Below, in pieces: positions 7,953 to 16,355 of a DNA stretch of 64,000 bases. A program made the position numbers and the translations under genes. Numbering within the stretch: position 1 is the first letter of the stretch; each line of letters starts with the position of its first letter. Source of the stretch: Raoultibacter massiliensis. Lineage in GTDB: Bacteria > Actinomycetota > Coriobacteriia > Coriobacteriales > Eggerthellaceae. Where the stretch lies: positions 1,199,144 through 1,263,143 of the forward strand of contig NZ_LT962671.1 of the NCBI RefSeq assembly GCF_900199545.1, written 5' to 3'. Under the pieces are notes generated by a model. The model was not told the DNA's origin. It did no database searches and saw only the letters and a program-made list of their open reading frames with translations.

Positions 7953-8801
7953 TCAAGCTCGAAGCGAAAATCTTGGAGTGCCGTCATTTTGATCTCGCAC
8001 AACCTTTGGCCGGGCTGCGAACACAGTGCCCGCCCTGCCTCCGTCGAGCACTGTGTAAAGGCGGTCGAGGCGTCTTCCGTTCAAGATCACGGCATCGATG
8101 CCGTTGCGCGTAGCTAAATCGGCTGCCTGGAGTTTTGTCTTCATGCCGCCAGTCCCCCGCAAAGATCCCGCTCCCCCGGCGCAGCGCTCCACGTCGGCTA
8201 CGTCTTCAACGACGTCGATAAGCTTCGCTTTCGGATTCGAGCGCGGATCCCTCTCGTACAGGCCGTCGATATCCGACAAGATGACAAGCTTATGCGCGCG
8301 GCAGAGAACCGCCACGATCGCCGACAGCACATCGTTATCTCCGAATAAGCGCTCATCCGATTCGATCTCGCCGAAGCTCACCGAATCGTTCTCGTTCACG
8401 ACTGGGATGATTCCCATATCCAGCAGCGTATCGAACGTATTTACGAGGTTCGCCCGCTTCTCCTCCCGCTCGACATCGTCGGCGTTCAGAAGGATCTGCG
8501 CTGTGGTTTTACCGTATTCCCCGAAAAACTTGTCGTAGAGAAACAATATGCGACACTGCCCAACCGCGGCAGCTGCCTGTTTCGCCCGCAAACTCTTCGG
8601 TCTCGGTTCCATGCCAAGCCTGTCCGACCCAATGGCTATCGCGCCCGATGACACAAGTATCACCTGATAGCCCCTGCCGTGAATATCGGATAGAACACGT
8701 GCGAGCCTCTCGAAAGATCGCAAGTCGACGCCACCCGCTTCGTTGGTAAGCGTGGACGTGCCCACCTTGACGACGATCCTCTCTCTATAAAGATGCGACA
8801 T
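7953..8801 (-). CDS. proB: Glutamate 5-kinase
   Basis: 282 residues. ProB phosphorylates L-glutamate to start proline synthesis. It has the amino-acid-kinase fold signatures: IVVKVGTSTLT at the start, ILVSSGAIAIG, VVNENDSVSFGE, FGDNDVLSAIVA, LSDIDGLYERDPR and GTGGMKTKLQAA. It is the short form without a C-terminal PUA domain. The ATG at 8801 was chosen because the kinase domain begins at once; GGGGCCGGG is the only upstream purine-rich element. Its first 17 bp overlap a small upstream open frame (8785-8961). No proA is in view. Confidence 0.93.
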   Translation of the reverse strand: MSHLYRERIVVKVGTSTLTNEAGGVDLRSFERLARVLSDIHGRGYQVILVSSGAIAIGSDRLGMEPRPKSLRAKQAAAAVGQCRILFLYDKFFGEYGKTTAQILLNADDVEREEKRANLVNTFDTLLDMGIIPVVNENDSVSFGEIESDERLFGDNDVLSAIVAVLCRAHKLVILSDIDGLYERDPRSNPKAKLIDVVEDVADVERCAGGAGSLRGTGGMKTKLQAADLATRNGIDAVILNGRRLDRLYTVLDGGRAGTVFAARPKVVRDQNDGTPRFSLRA

Positions 8802-8961
8802 ACCCGGCCCCGTCCGCAAAAGCCGCAACCGTAAGATCGCGACCGGTTTCTGACAAAAGCCGATTCAGGGGATGACCGGTTCTCGTTTTAAGAAACCTCG
8901 CAGCAGGCCCATCGCCACTCTGCAGCAAACCCATCGCCGCAACAATGCCATACACGCGCAT
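8785..8961 (-). CDS. Possible 58-residue upstream ORF overlapping proB
   Basis: Begins with ATG after a strong Shine-Dalgarno (GACAGGGAGGAGCT) and ends 17 bp inside proB, in another frame. proB itself has a poor ribosome-binding site, so the small frame may exist to couple translation into proB. The product (MRVYGIVAAMGLLQSGDG at its start) matches nothing recognised. If proB truly begins further downstream, the case weakens. Confidence 0.4.
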   Translation of the reverse strand: MRVYGIVAAMGLLQSGDGPAARFLKTRTGHPLNRLLSETGRDLTVAAFADGAGYVASL

Positions 8962-9014
8962 AGCTCCTCCCTGTCTTTGTTCCCCATCGTTCTTGACACT
9001 GGATCGAGTATTCC

Positions 9015-9047
9015 ATAAAGTGGCATATAACAAAAACGGAACTTTAT
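9015..9047. promoter_or_regulatory. Inverted repeat between LysR gene and proB unit
   Basis: ATAAAGT (9015-9021) and ACTTTAT (9041-9047) are reverse complements, in the AT-rich gap between divergent transcription units. The spacing fits a LysR-type binding region. It would let the regulator at 9093 control itself and possibly the 8785/proB unit. Confidence 0.35.
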
Positions 9048-9092
9048 CATTGATCATATGAGTTTTTCTCATACATCCTCATGAAAGGCTTG

Positions 9093-9974
9093 ATGTCGAG
9101 CATTACGAAATATCATGCATTGCTCAAAGCGGTAGAATGCGGCAGCTTCACTAAAGCAGCCGCAGCACTCGATTACTCCCAATCGGGAATCAGCCGCATG
9201 ATAGCCGACCTCGAAAGCGAGTGGAACATCTCACTGCTCGAACGAAGCAGTGCACGCTTGAGCTTGACGGCCGAAGGGCTTTCCGTCCTCCCGCTCGTGC
9301 AGGAAATCTGCAATGCGGAAACGCGGCTGCAAGACAGGATCGCCGAACTCAACGGACTGGAAAAAGGATTCATCCGAATCGGCACCTTCTCAAGCGTGGC
9401 AACGCATTGGCTTCCCAACATCATTGCCCGATTCCAGAACGATTACCCCGGCATCGAATACGAATTGCTCCTCGGGGATTACGAGGAAATAGAGCGCTGG
9501 ATTCTCGACGGGCGCGTTGACTGCGGTTTTTTACGGCTGCCAGTGCAATCCGATCTCGAAACCGAATTCCTCGAGCAAGACAGGCTGCTTGCCGTCCTAC
9601 CCGAAAACCATCCCCTTGCCGAATATGCGAAACTGCCGATCAAGGCGCTACGCGATTACCCGTTCATGATGCTTGAACGCGAAAACTCGTCCGATGTCGC
9701 CGAGCTCATGGAAAGACGGGGCGTCGAACCCGACACGCAGTTCATCACCTGGGATGACTACGCCATACTCGCCATGGTGGAGAAGGGCCTCGGCATCAGC
9801 ATCCTTCCCGAGCTCATATTGAAAAGAATTCCTTATCGCTTAACGCTCAGAGAACTCGACGTACCGGCGTACCGCAGCATATGCTTCGCCGTTCGCACGA
9901 TGAAAAACGCTTCGCCAGCTGTTCGAAAGTTTAAGGATTACCTGGTTTTTCGCTCCGACTCCTCCGCAGGCTGA
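9093..9974 (+). CDS. LysR family transcriptional regulator
   Basis: 293 residues. An N-terminal winged HTH (ALLKAVECGSFTKAAAALDY, then SQSGISRMIADLE) is followed by a LysR substrate-binding domain from about residue 90 (KGFIRIGTFSSVATHWLP). The ATG at 9093 has AAAGG upstream at good spacing; an ATG at 9081 is the alternative. The effector is unknown. It is divergent from the proB side and about 260 bp upstream of a nitroreductase gene on its own strand. Confidence 0.88.
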   Translation: MSSITKYHALLKAVECGSFTKAAAALDYSQSGISRMIADLESEWNISLLERSSARLSLTAEGLSVLPLVQEICNAETRLQDRIAELNGLEKGFIRIGTFSSVATHWLPNIIARFQNDYPGIEYELLLGDYEEIERWILDGRVDCGFLRLPVQSDLETEFLEQDRLLAVLPENHPLAEYAKLPIKALRDYPFMMLERENSSDVAELMERRGVEPDTQFITWDDYAILAMVEKGLGISILPELILKRIPYRLTLRELDVPAYRSICFAVRTMKNASPAVRKFKDYLVFRSDSSAG

Positions 9975-10071
9975 TACGGGTCGAAACGACCCGACGGTCT
10001 CGCCTTCTCGCACGCAACGGCGCGCCCGCAGGCTCTGCAAGCGGAGCTTTTTGGGGCGTAGCGCATGCGAC

Positions 10072-10104
10072 GTTGCCCGTCGCCATCGACGGGCAACCCG
10101 TCTT
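10072..10104. terminator. Hairpin terminator after the LysR gene
   Basis: Perfect 11-bp stem GTTGCCCGTCG / CGACGGGCAAC with a CCAT loop. A weak T-rich tail (GTCTTGATT) follows on the plus strand. It separates the LysR gene from the nitroreductase gene. Confidence 0.55.
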
Positions 10105-10231
10105 GATTGGCCGCTTCGATGCAGGTTACAACCTCGTATCATACAGCGCACCTTCACCGGCACGTACATCGCCTGCTATACAATAGTGCCGCCGAAACGC
10201 TATTGCAGCACACCTCGAGGAAGGCGATCTT

Positions 10232-10954
10232 ATGGAGCTCCCCACGAATCTCTACCCTTCGATTTCGCAGCGCAAATCATGCCGAAAATACGACATGCGA
10301 CCCTTGGGGCAAGAGGTTCTAAGCGAAATATCGAACGCGATCGAAGGATTCGAATCGCTCTACCCCGGCGTATCGCTCGAACACCGGTTCACCAGCAAGG
10401 TCAAGGGACGCTTTCATGTCGATGCCCCGCATTACCTGATCGTAAGCGGGCAGGGCGCGCCGGGCGAAATGGAAGCAGCCGGTTTTCTCTTCGAGCAGCT
10501 TGTTTTATGGCTCGATGCCTTGGACATCGGCAGCGTGTGGCTCGGCTCGTCGAAAGACGCCGAAGCCGCCGGCACCGATCAGGATCTCGTCGTCATCGCC
10601 TTCGGCAATTCGCCTGAATCGATCCATCGGAGCATCGATCAGTTCAAACGCAAGGAGATCGAGGAGATAACGAACGTTACCGACGACCCCTGCATCCAAG
10701 CGGCTCGCCTCGCCCCCTCGGGAATGAACACGCAGCCCTGGTATTTCGAGAAACAGGACGAGAAGGTTCTCGTATACGAGAAGAAACTCAAAGCACCCCT
10801 GTCGCTTGCGTATAAGCTCTCAGACATCGACATGGGAATCGGCCTGAGCCACTATTTCCTCGCCTGCAAGGAATTCGGAAAGCCGTTCCGTTTCGCCCGC
10901 GACGCTTCGCTTCCGAGCAAAGCGGGGTATCTGCCGTTCGGGGTTATCGGGTAG
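10232..10954 (+). CDS. Nitroreductase family protein (TM1586-like)
   Basis: 240 residues, start supported by GAGGAAGG. It begins with SISQRKSCRKYDMRPL, the Arg-Arg/Lys-Ser-x-Arg opening of nitroreductase-fold FMN proteins. It has two half-domains, the second starting AARLAPSGMNTQPWYF, the FMN-binding Ser-x-x-N-x-Gln-Pro-Trp motif. This duplicated arrangement is that of the putative TM1586-type nitroreductases. It should bind FMN and reduce an unknown small substrate in the cytoplasm. It has no obvious operon partners. Confidence 0.8.
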   Translation: MELPTNLYPSISQRKSCRKYDMRPLGQEVLSEISNAIEGFESLYPGVSLEHRFTSKVKGRFHVDAPHYLIVSGQGAPGEMEAAGFLFEQLVLWLDALDIGSVWLGSSKDAEAAGTDQDLVVIAFGNSPESIHRSIDQFKRKEIEEITNVTDDPCIQAARLAPSGMNTQPWYFEKQDEKVLVYEKKLKAPLSLAYKLSDIDMGIGLSHYFLACKEFGKPFRFARDASLPSKAGYLPFGVIG

Positions 10955-11016
10955 AAGGCCCGCGACTGAATAGCCGAAGATAGAACGGCGACGCCAAGCC
11001 GCAATTGATATTCCGC

Positions 11017-11022
11017 TATAAT
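11017..11022 (+). promoter_or_regulatory. -10 box of the LuxR gene
   Basis: A perfect TATAAT, 35 bp upstream of the ATG at 11057. Its position makes an ATG at 11021 unusable and so decides the start. Confidence 0.55.
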
Positions 11023-11056
11023 GGAGCCCTTAGTATGCGAGCAAGGGTCGGCATTC

Positions 11057-12445
11057 ATGTTCTGGGATACAATCAAACACTTCTACGCCCGTCTCGGCGC
11101 CATCCCGAAAGTATCTTTCGCATTTTTGGGATGCGGGCTTGCACGTGCTTGGCTCTGGTGGATCCTGTCGCTCGTCAGCTACTCGGAAGCATTCCCTTCC
11201 TACACGGGAAGCCAAGGGCATCTCTTGTTTGATCTCGGTGAAGTAATAGGCTTTTTCCTTTTATCCTTCCTTGCGTATCGGTTTAGCCCCTTCTTCAAAC
11301 GCTCGCCAGCCGCCGTTCTCGCGCTTGCCCTTACCCTGTTCGGGGGGTTCGGCACCGTCTTCGCAGTGGGAAGCCCAGTCGTCGGCGTTTATGCAGCGTT
11401 TCTCATCATTGGAGGAGGCGTCGGCTATGCGCTTCTGTTTCTCCTTTGGCTCGAACTATATGGCTGCCTTACCGCCCGAAACATGCTCATCGCGTGGACA
11501 GGTTCGTATTTCATCGCTCTTGCGATATGGGGCCTGCATCAAGTAACCGAAGCAGGAGCGATCGAAGCGATCATGTGCCTGCTTCCATTAATGAGCATGT
11601 TCATGCTGTTCAAGGGATTCTATTCCCTCCCCGCGGCAAGCCTTCCGGCAAAGATGAGCCACAAGCCCTCGATCCCCTGGAAACTCATCATCGTGCTTTC
11701 GGCGTTCGCCCTGGCCTTTGGCATTGGCGATGCAGCCACCGGGCAAAACATGTTCACCTGGATAAGCAAGGTCGGTATGGGCATCCCGGAGTTGCTTGTG
11801 CTGCTTTGCGTTTTGTTCTTCTCGAAGCGATTCAGTTTCAGATATCTCGTTACCGTAGCCTCGCTTTTCATCGTCGCGGGACTCATCGGGGCCTTTTTCG
11901 TCGAAGGACAGGCCGTGCCCTCGTTCGTGCTCATGAACGCAAGCAGCGAGATATACCTTATCATGGTGTATGCCATCGCCTGCATAATGGGGCATCAACT
12001 TGGATCATCGGCCGTGTATCTGGCAGGACTCTTCGCCGGGCTCTACAAAGTTTTCCTGCAAATCGGCAAGACGCTGGGGCTCGTTGTCGTCGAGCAAGTG
12101 CACAACACGGCAATTTCCGTTCCTGTACTTGCGCTCATCATGGTTCTGGTAACCATCGCGGCCACGATCATCCTCGTTCAAGACAGAAGCATCGTCGATA
12201 AGTTCAGCTGGAAGGAACAAAGCGTTGATCCGAAAAACGCCTCATGCGCGAAGATTACCGAAGAGCATCGCCTTACGCCGAAAGAGGCTTCCGTTCTCCT
12301 GCTTCTAGCAAAGGGGCAAGACACGGCGCAAATAGCCGAAGAGCTCTTCCTTGCGCAAAGCACCGTGCGGGTTCACACCAGCAGCATTTACAAGAAACTC
12401 GATATCCATTCCAGGAAGGAACTCGACAAACTGTTGAACGGCTAG
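11057..12445 (+). CDS. Membrane-bound LuxR-type regulator
   Basis: 462 residues: about ten to twelve hydrophobic helices (residues ~10-370), a short charged linker, then a C-terminal LuxR/GerE HTH (LTPKEASVLLLLAKGQ, then STVRVHTSSIYKKLDIHSR). This architecture of a transporter-like sensor joined to a LuxR DNA-binding domain is expanded in Eggerthellaceae, usually beside oxidoreductase genes. There is no receiver domain, so it is a one-component system. It is convergent with the flavoprotein gene at 12582, its likely target. The start is fixed by the -10 box at 11017. Confidence 0.9.
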   Translation: MFWDTIKHFYARLGAIPKVSFAFLGCGLARAWLWWILSLVSYSEAFPSYTGSQGHLLFDLGEVIGFFLLSFLAYRFSPFFKRSPAAVLALALTLFGGFGTVFAVGSPVVGVYAAFLIIGGGVGYALLFLLWLELYGCLTARNMLIAWTGSYFIALAIWGLHQVTEAGAIEAIMCLLPLMSMFMLFKGFYSLPAASLPAKMSHKPSIPWKLIIVLSAFALAFGIGDAATGQNMFTWISKVGMGIPELLVLLCVLFFSKRFSFRYLVTVASLFIVAGLIGAFFVEGQAVPSFVLMNASSEIYLIMVYAIACIMGHQLGSSAVYLAGLFAGLYKVFLQIGKTLGLVVVEQVHNTAISVPVLALIMVLVTIAATIILVQDRSIVDKFSWKEQSVDPKNASCAKITEEHRLTPKEASVLLLLAKGQDTAQIAEELFLAQSTVRVHTSSIYKKLDIHSRKELDKLLNG

Positions 12446-12518
12446 CGCTTTACCGTCAACAAGAATCCTTCTCCTCGCCCGATCATTGCGCAGCAGCCCG
12501 AGAGCGGCATCTTCTAAC

Positions 12519-12558
12519 GCAGCGAGGTCGAACGCTTGAACGCGCTCGACCTCGCTGC
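12519..12558. terminator. Convergent hairpin between LuxR and flavoprotein genes
   Basis: GCAGCGAGGTCGA (12519-12531) pairs perfectly with TCGACCTCGCTGC (12546-12558). It lies between the two converging stops. T runs are poor, so it may act as an RNA 3'-end structure rather than a classical terminator. Confidence 0.55.
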
Positions 12559-12581
12559 AACAGCTCTCGTTATCCCAATCG

Positions 12582-14363
12582 CTACAGAGCCCGATCCGAT
12601 GCAATCGTTTCGGCGGCGATGATCCCGAATGCCGATGCAATAGCCAATCCGTTCCCAACCTCGTTCCCGAAACAGCCGTGTCCCGATACCGCACCAGCGG
12701 CGTAGAGTCCGGAAATGACGCCTCCGCTCGAATCGACCACACGCGCAGAGGGGTCGGTGCGAATGCCGCCATAGGTGCTCTGCATCGCAGGCTTCACCAG
12801 CGCCGCATAGTAAGGAGGATTGTCGAACACGCTGGCGACCTTAGCGCCGAACTCCTCTTCGACATTCCCAACGCCCGTCGACTGCCATCTTTCCATAGTC
12901 TCGACGAAATTATGCTTCGCCGCATCATCGAACCCCATCGCTTCGGCCAGCTTTTCCCACGAATCCCCTGTTTCAAAGTAGCCCAGATCGTTGTAATCGC
13001 TTATGAGCTTCTTCTCGTCGATAGTCGTCTGATCGAATATCGCCCACGCTTCCTGATTGGGCAGACCCAACTCCGCATCCGACTTCTCATGAACGGTCGA
13101 GCCCGTTTCGCTGATAAAGCGCTTGCCCGTATCGTCAACGAGCACAGCAACGCTCTGTATGGCGGCAAGGGAGATAACCGCCCCGGTATCGGTTATGTGG
13201 CATATGTTGTTGGCTTTGATGGCGGTCATATTGCATATATCGGCACCGATCGCCTCGGCGGCAAGAATTCCCTCACCCATGGCCGACGCCGAACCCGAAT
13301 GCGGAAGCCCGCAGTATTCGGCAGCATCAGCGTACTCTGCGAGCATGTCTTCGTTGTTTCCGAATCCGCCGCAAGCAAGCAAGACGGCCCCGGCCGATAT
13401 CGTATACTCGCCCGCATCGTTTGCCACCACAACTCCCGTTACCGTATCGCCTTCTTTGACGATCGAAACAAGCGCGGTGTTCAAACGGTAATCAACGCCC
13501 TTCGCATCCATCTGCTCAGATAAGCGTTTGATGATATGGGTTCCGGGAGAAGAGCCGTCGATGATCGTATTCGAGAAGTTCGCATACCTGCCAAACGGAA
13601 CGCCGATGGCAATGTACGCATCGACGGCATCACCGCTTCTCAGTGAATATGCGGTCAGGCAATCGATGTCGACGGGAAGGCCGCTTTTCTCCGCCGTTTT
13701 CTTCTTGGCATCAAGATAATCTTGCTCAGACGAATCGGCTATTCCCTTCTTGTACACAGTGTAGCCACCCCCACCGGCAAGCCCACTTGATGCAAACATA
13801 GTGTCTCCCCCGCCCAAAAATCCTTGCTTTTCGACGAGTATCACATTTGCTCCGGCATCGATGAGCTTGGCGGCGGCGTTCATCCCCGCAGAACCGGCAC
13901 CTACAATCACGACATCCGCAGAACAGTCTTCGCATGAAGGGGCGGGATAATCAGGCCCCGCCTTGAATGCAGCGATGTCGCCCGCCTGCTTCAGAGCCAG
14001 TTCCGCAGCGCTTATCACAGCCATGCTCGTAAGCGTCGCGCCCGCTACGGTATCCACGGCGACCGTCTGGTACTCCACTATGTCCCGAAGTACTCTTTCT
14101 GCGGCGTTATCGGAAATGACCGCAGTTTCCGAGCTGTCGATCATCGCCGCTTTCACAATGCAGCCGTTGTTTACGGTTAACTCGACGGTAACGTTTCCGG
14201 CACGCCCCATTGCGGTGCCTGCATACGTGCCAGAAGCAAGCGCCTGCTCTTGCTTCTCCGCATTGGGCGAACACCCTGCCAAGGCAAAACCGGCTCCACC
14301 CAAGGCAACCGCTGCAGTACCCCTCAAAAACCCTCTCCGCGAAATACTATTTCTCTCTTCCAT
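12582..14363 (-). CDS. Tat-exported FMN/FAD reductase (fumarate/urocanate reductase-like)
   Basis: 593 residues. It starts with a twin-arginine signal (SISRRGFLRGTAAVALGG) that ends in a lipobox (LAGC), so it is a surface lipoprotein. Residues ~40-130 form an FMN-binding domain with the flavin acceptor motif DTVAGATLTS. Then follows the FAD_binding_2 domain: VVIVGAGSAGMNAAAKL, EKQGFLGGGDTMFASSG, and a C-terminal GLYAAGAVSGHGCFGNEVGN. This is the flavocytochrome-c-type reductase family, which reduces fumarate, urocanate or other enoates at the expense of extracytoplasmic electrons. No cytochrome domain is present. The start follows AAGGGGATCTGC. FMN attachment requires ApbE (see 6311). Confidence 0.9.
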   Translation of the reverse strand: MEERNSISRRGFLRGTAAVALGGAGFALAGCSPNAEKQEQALASGTYAGTAMGRAGNVTVELTVNNGCIVKAAMIDSSETAVISDNAAERVLRDIVEYQTVAVDTVAGATLTSMAVISAAELALKQAGDIAAFKAGPDYPAPSCEDCSADVVIVGAGSAGMNAAAKLIDAGANVILVEKQGFLGGGDTMFASSGLAGGGGYTVYKKGIADSSEQDYLDAKKKTAEKSGLPVDIDCLTAYSLRSGDAVDAYIAIGVPFGRYANFSNTIIDGSSPGTHIIKRLSEQMDAKGVDYRLNTALVSIVKEGDTVTGVVVANDAGEYTISAGAVLLACGGFGNNEDMLAEYADAAEYCGLPHSGSASAMGEGILAAEAIGADICNMTAIKANNICHITDTGAVISLAAIQSVAVLVDDTGKRFISETGSTVHEKSDAELGLPNQEAWAIFDQTTIDEKKLISDYNDLGYFETGDSWEKLAEAMGFDDAAKHNFVETMERWQSTGVGNVEEEFGAKVASVFDNPPYYAALVKPAMQSTYGGIRTDPSARVVDSSGGVISGLYAAGAVSGHGCFGNEVGNGLAIASAFGIIAAETIASDRAL

Positions 14364-14473
14364 GCAGATCCCCTTCCGTTCGGATAACGCTGCTTTCCGC
14401 TTGATGCGAAAAGGAGTCTAGAGCCAACATCGAAGCTTGGGTATTATCAATGACGCTCATTTTTCGGTAAATG

Positions 14474-14493
14474 CCTAAGCGCAAGCGCTTAGG
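14474..14493. promoter_or_regulatory. Palindrome upstream of the flavoprotein gene
   Basis: CCTAAGCGC, two bases, GCGCTTAGG: a perfect 9-bp inverted repeat 111 bp upstream of the flavoprotein start. There is no T run, so an operator (for example of the nearby LuxR protein) is more likely than a terminator. The rest of the 388-bp gap (14364-14751) holds the MerR promoter and nothing else recognised. Confidence 0.45.
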
Positions 14494-14676
14494 TGCCGTT
14501 CATCAGCGAAAAGAGAGCGAGCGGCGATGCGCCTGACGCCGCCAAGCACCCCTTCCACTCATAGCCTGTCACGGTGATCGCCATGCAGTTGAGCTCCCCT
14601 GCGCGAATCCCCATCGTCGCGCGCCCGCCCGCCAGACGGTCTTTTTGCAGCGCATCGAACTTTTTTCAAACAACCG

Positions 14677-14707
14677 TTGACCTTCCCGTTACGGCATACC
14701 CCATACT
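14677..14707 (+). promoter_or_regulatory. MerR-type promoter with 19-bp spacer
   Basis: -35 TTGACC (14677-14682) and -10 CATACT (14702-14707) are separated by exactly 19 bp. This overlong spacing is characteristic of promoters that MerR proteins activate by twisting the DNA. It drives the MerR gene at 14752, so autoregulation is expected. Confidence 0.65.
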
Positions 14708-14751
14708 GGGTCTCGAACGTTCAGGGAACCAAAGGGAAAGACGGCTAGCCT

Positions 14752-15546
14752 ATGTTGACGATCGGAGAATTCTCCCGCACCTGCTTTGTAAGCAAGAAGA
14801 CGCTTCGCCATTACGACGAGATCGGGCTTCTGCGTCCAGCTCATGTCGCCGAAAACGGATACCGCTATTACACGGCGGACCAGATTCGCACCATGCGCCT
14901 GATCTTAAGGCTCAAATCGTACGGGTTTTCGCTGCCCGAGATAGCGGCACATCTGGCCTACCCCGATGATGAACTCCTCTCCCAGGCGCTTTTTGAAAAG
15001 CATCGGTTGCTGGAAGCGGAAATCGGCAAAGCACAGCGGGTGCTTAACCGCATGGAACAAGATATCGAAAAACTGAAAAGGAGCATCGACATCATGAAGC
15101 AAGACATTGCTGTTGAGGTGGTAGAACGCATGCCGCAAACCGTCTTCGGCGTGCGCCGGGCGATAAACGTACAGGATTTCCAGGAGCTATTCGCCGAGCT
15201 CGACGCCTCTCTTACCAAAAACGGTATCACCGCGCTCGGAGCACCGATGGCGTTTTACCATGACGAGGACTTCAGCGCCGACGATTCCGACATCGAGGTA
15301 GCCGTACCCGTTGCAGAAGGAACCGCCGGCTCGCACCCGATCGAAGGAGGCCCTCATGCGTGCTCGACGCTTTCAGGGCCCTACGACCCCGAGGCGTTCA
15401 CCGCGCTATATGCGGGGATCATGCAGTGGATCGACGAGAACGGCTACCATGTTGCAGGTTCGCCCTTCGATGTGTACGAGAAGGGCGGCCCCGACGTCGA
15501 CCCGAAAGACTACGTTACCGAAATATGCTTCCCCATTGCTAAGTAG
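14752..15546 (+). CDS. MerR-family regulator with GyrI-like effector domain
   Basis: 264 residues: MerR winged HTH (LTIGEFSRTCFVSKKTLRHY and NGYRYYTADQ), a coiled-coil dimerisation helix (residues ~80-117), then a GyrI-like effector-binding domain (~120-264). This BmrR-like layout belongs to regulators that sense drugs or other hydrophobic cations. The effector domain keeps an acidic and aromatic content (VAVPVAEG, FDVYEKGGPDVDPKDYV). It is monocistronic and ends at a strong bidirectional terminator. Confidence 0.88.
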   Translation: MLTIGEFSRTCFVSKKTLRHYDEIGLLRPAHVAENGYRYYTADQIRTMRLILRLKSYGFSLPEIAAHLAYPDDELLSQALFEKHRLLEAEIGKAQRVLNRMEQDIEKLKRSIDIMKQDIAVEVVERMPQTVFGVRRAINVQDFQELFAELDASLTKNGITALGAPMAFYHDEDFSADDSDIEVAVPVAEGTAGSHPIEGGPHACSTLSGPYDPEAFTALYAGIMQWIDENGYHVAGSPFDVYEKGGPDVDPKDYVTEICFPIAK

Positions 15547-15559
15547 CGGATAGGAACCA

Positions 15560-15602
15560 CTGCTAAAAGGCTGGCCGATATCCCCGGCCAGCCTTTTAGC
15601 AG
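15560..15602. terminator. Strong bidirectional terminator
   Basis: Seventeen-bp perfect stem: CTGCTAAAAGGCTGGCC (15560-15576) with GGCCAGCCTTTTAGCAG (15586-15602) and a 9-nt loop. It separates the MerR gene from the convergent DUF1048-PadR unit. Confidence 0.85.
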
Positions 15603-15609
15603 ATCGGAC

Positions 15610-15957
15610 TTACGCTTCTCCCCCGCCCAGTTTCTCTGCGATCTCGCGATTCAGCTTCTCGCGCAGCTTCCCAGCCTGCGTTTTCGCATCGCGTATGAGT
15701 TCGTCGCAAAACGAGGCGACGTCTTTGCCGGTGATGTCGAGCACAGGGCGACCCTCCGCCGCACCCGCTTCGAAGAGATCGATAAGATCGTACTGGACCT
15801 TCAGCATGTCCATTCCGTCCCCTGCCGTGAAGTTCCACATGTACTTCTGGGCCTTCTCGTACACGAACCGATAATCGTCGGGCAACGCCTTCACCCGCGC
15901 CATCATCTCGCGGTATTCCTTCTTGTCGCCGATAAGCTTCTCGAATATATCAAGCAT
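15610..15957 (-). CDS. DUF1048 family protein
   Basis: 115 residues, soluble and helical: MLDIFEKLIGDKKEYREMM opens it, and the YEKAQKYMW segment and a charged end follow. This matches DUF1048 proteins, which are nearly always encoded right after a PadR-type regulator. Its start overlaps the padR-like gene by 8 bp, so translation is coupled. The biochemical role of the family is not established. Confidence 0.8.
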   Translation of the reverse strand: MLDIFEKLIGDKKEYREMMARVKALPDDYRFVYEKAQKYMWNFTAGDGMDMLKVQYDLIDLFEAGAAEGRPVLDITGKDVASFCDELIRDAKTQAGKLREKLNREIAEKLGGGEA

Positions 15958-16306
15958 GGCTCTTGCTTCCTTTCAACTCGTTGATCTTCGCCGAGACGAA
16001 CTCCCACTTGGACCAGAAAGCTTCCAACTGCGTCCGACCCCTCTCGTTAAGGGAGTAGAACTTCCTCGGAGGCCCCATCTCGGATGGTTTCTTCTGTGTG
16101 TCCACCAGGCCGTTTTTCTCGAGGCGTACAAGGATCGTGTAGACCGTTCCCTCAACCACGTCCTCGAATCCGAGGGCGTTCAGCCGCCGGGTGATCTCGT
16201 AGCCGTAGGTTTCCTCGCGGCTGATGATCTCCAGCACGCAACCCTCCAGCACGCCTTTCAGCATTTCGGTTAGGTTCTCCAGCTCGATCAACTCCCATTT
16301 TGTCAT
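15950..16306 (-). CDS. PadR family transcriptional regulator
   Basis: 118 residues. Winged HTH of PadR type: LKGVLEGCVLEIISREETYG, then EITRRLNALGF, then GTVYTILVRLEKNGLV and the wing with GPPRKFYSLNERG. PadR proteins repress, and lose DNA on binding small (often phenolic) molecules. There is no Shine-Dalgarno before the ATG; a short or absent leader is likely. An inverted repeat covers its promoter (16312-16355), suggesting self-repression. Confidence 0.88.
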   Translation of the reverse strand: MTKWELIELENLTEMLKGVLEGCVLEIISREETYGYEITRRLNALGFEDVVEGTVYTILVRLEKNGLVDTQKKPSEMGPPRKFYSLNERGRTQLEAFWSKWEFVSAKINELKGSKSHA

Positions 16307-16311
16307 GGTTA

Positions 16312-16355
16312 CTATTCTGTAGCACTTATTACTAGTACATAGTATCACAGAATAG
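16312..16355. promoter_or_regulatory. Probable PadR operator
   Basis: CTATTCTGT (16312-16320) and ACAGAATAG (16347-16355) are exact reverse complements. They flank an AT-rich core that contains the palindrome ACTAGT. The site lies directly in front of the padR-like start. Confidence 0.6.
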
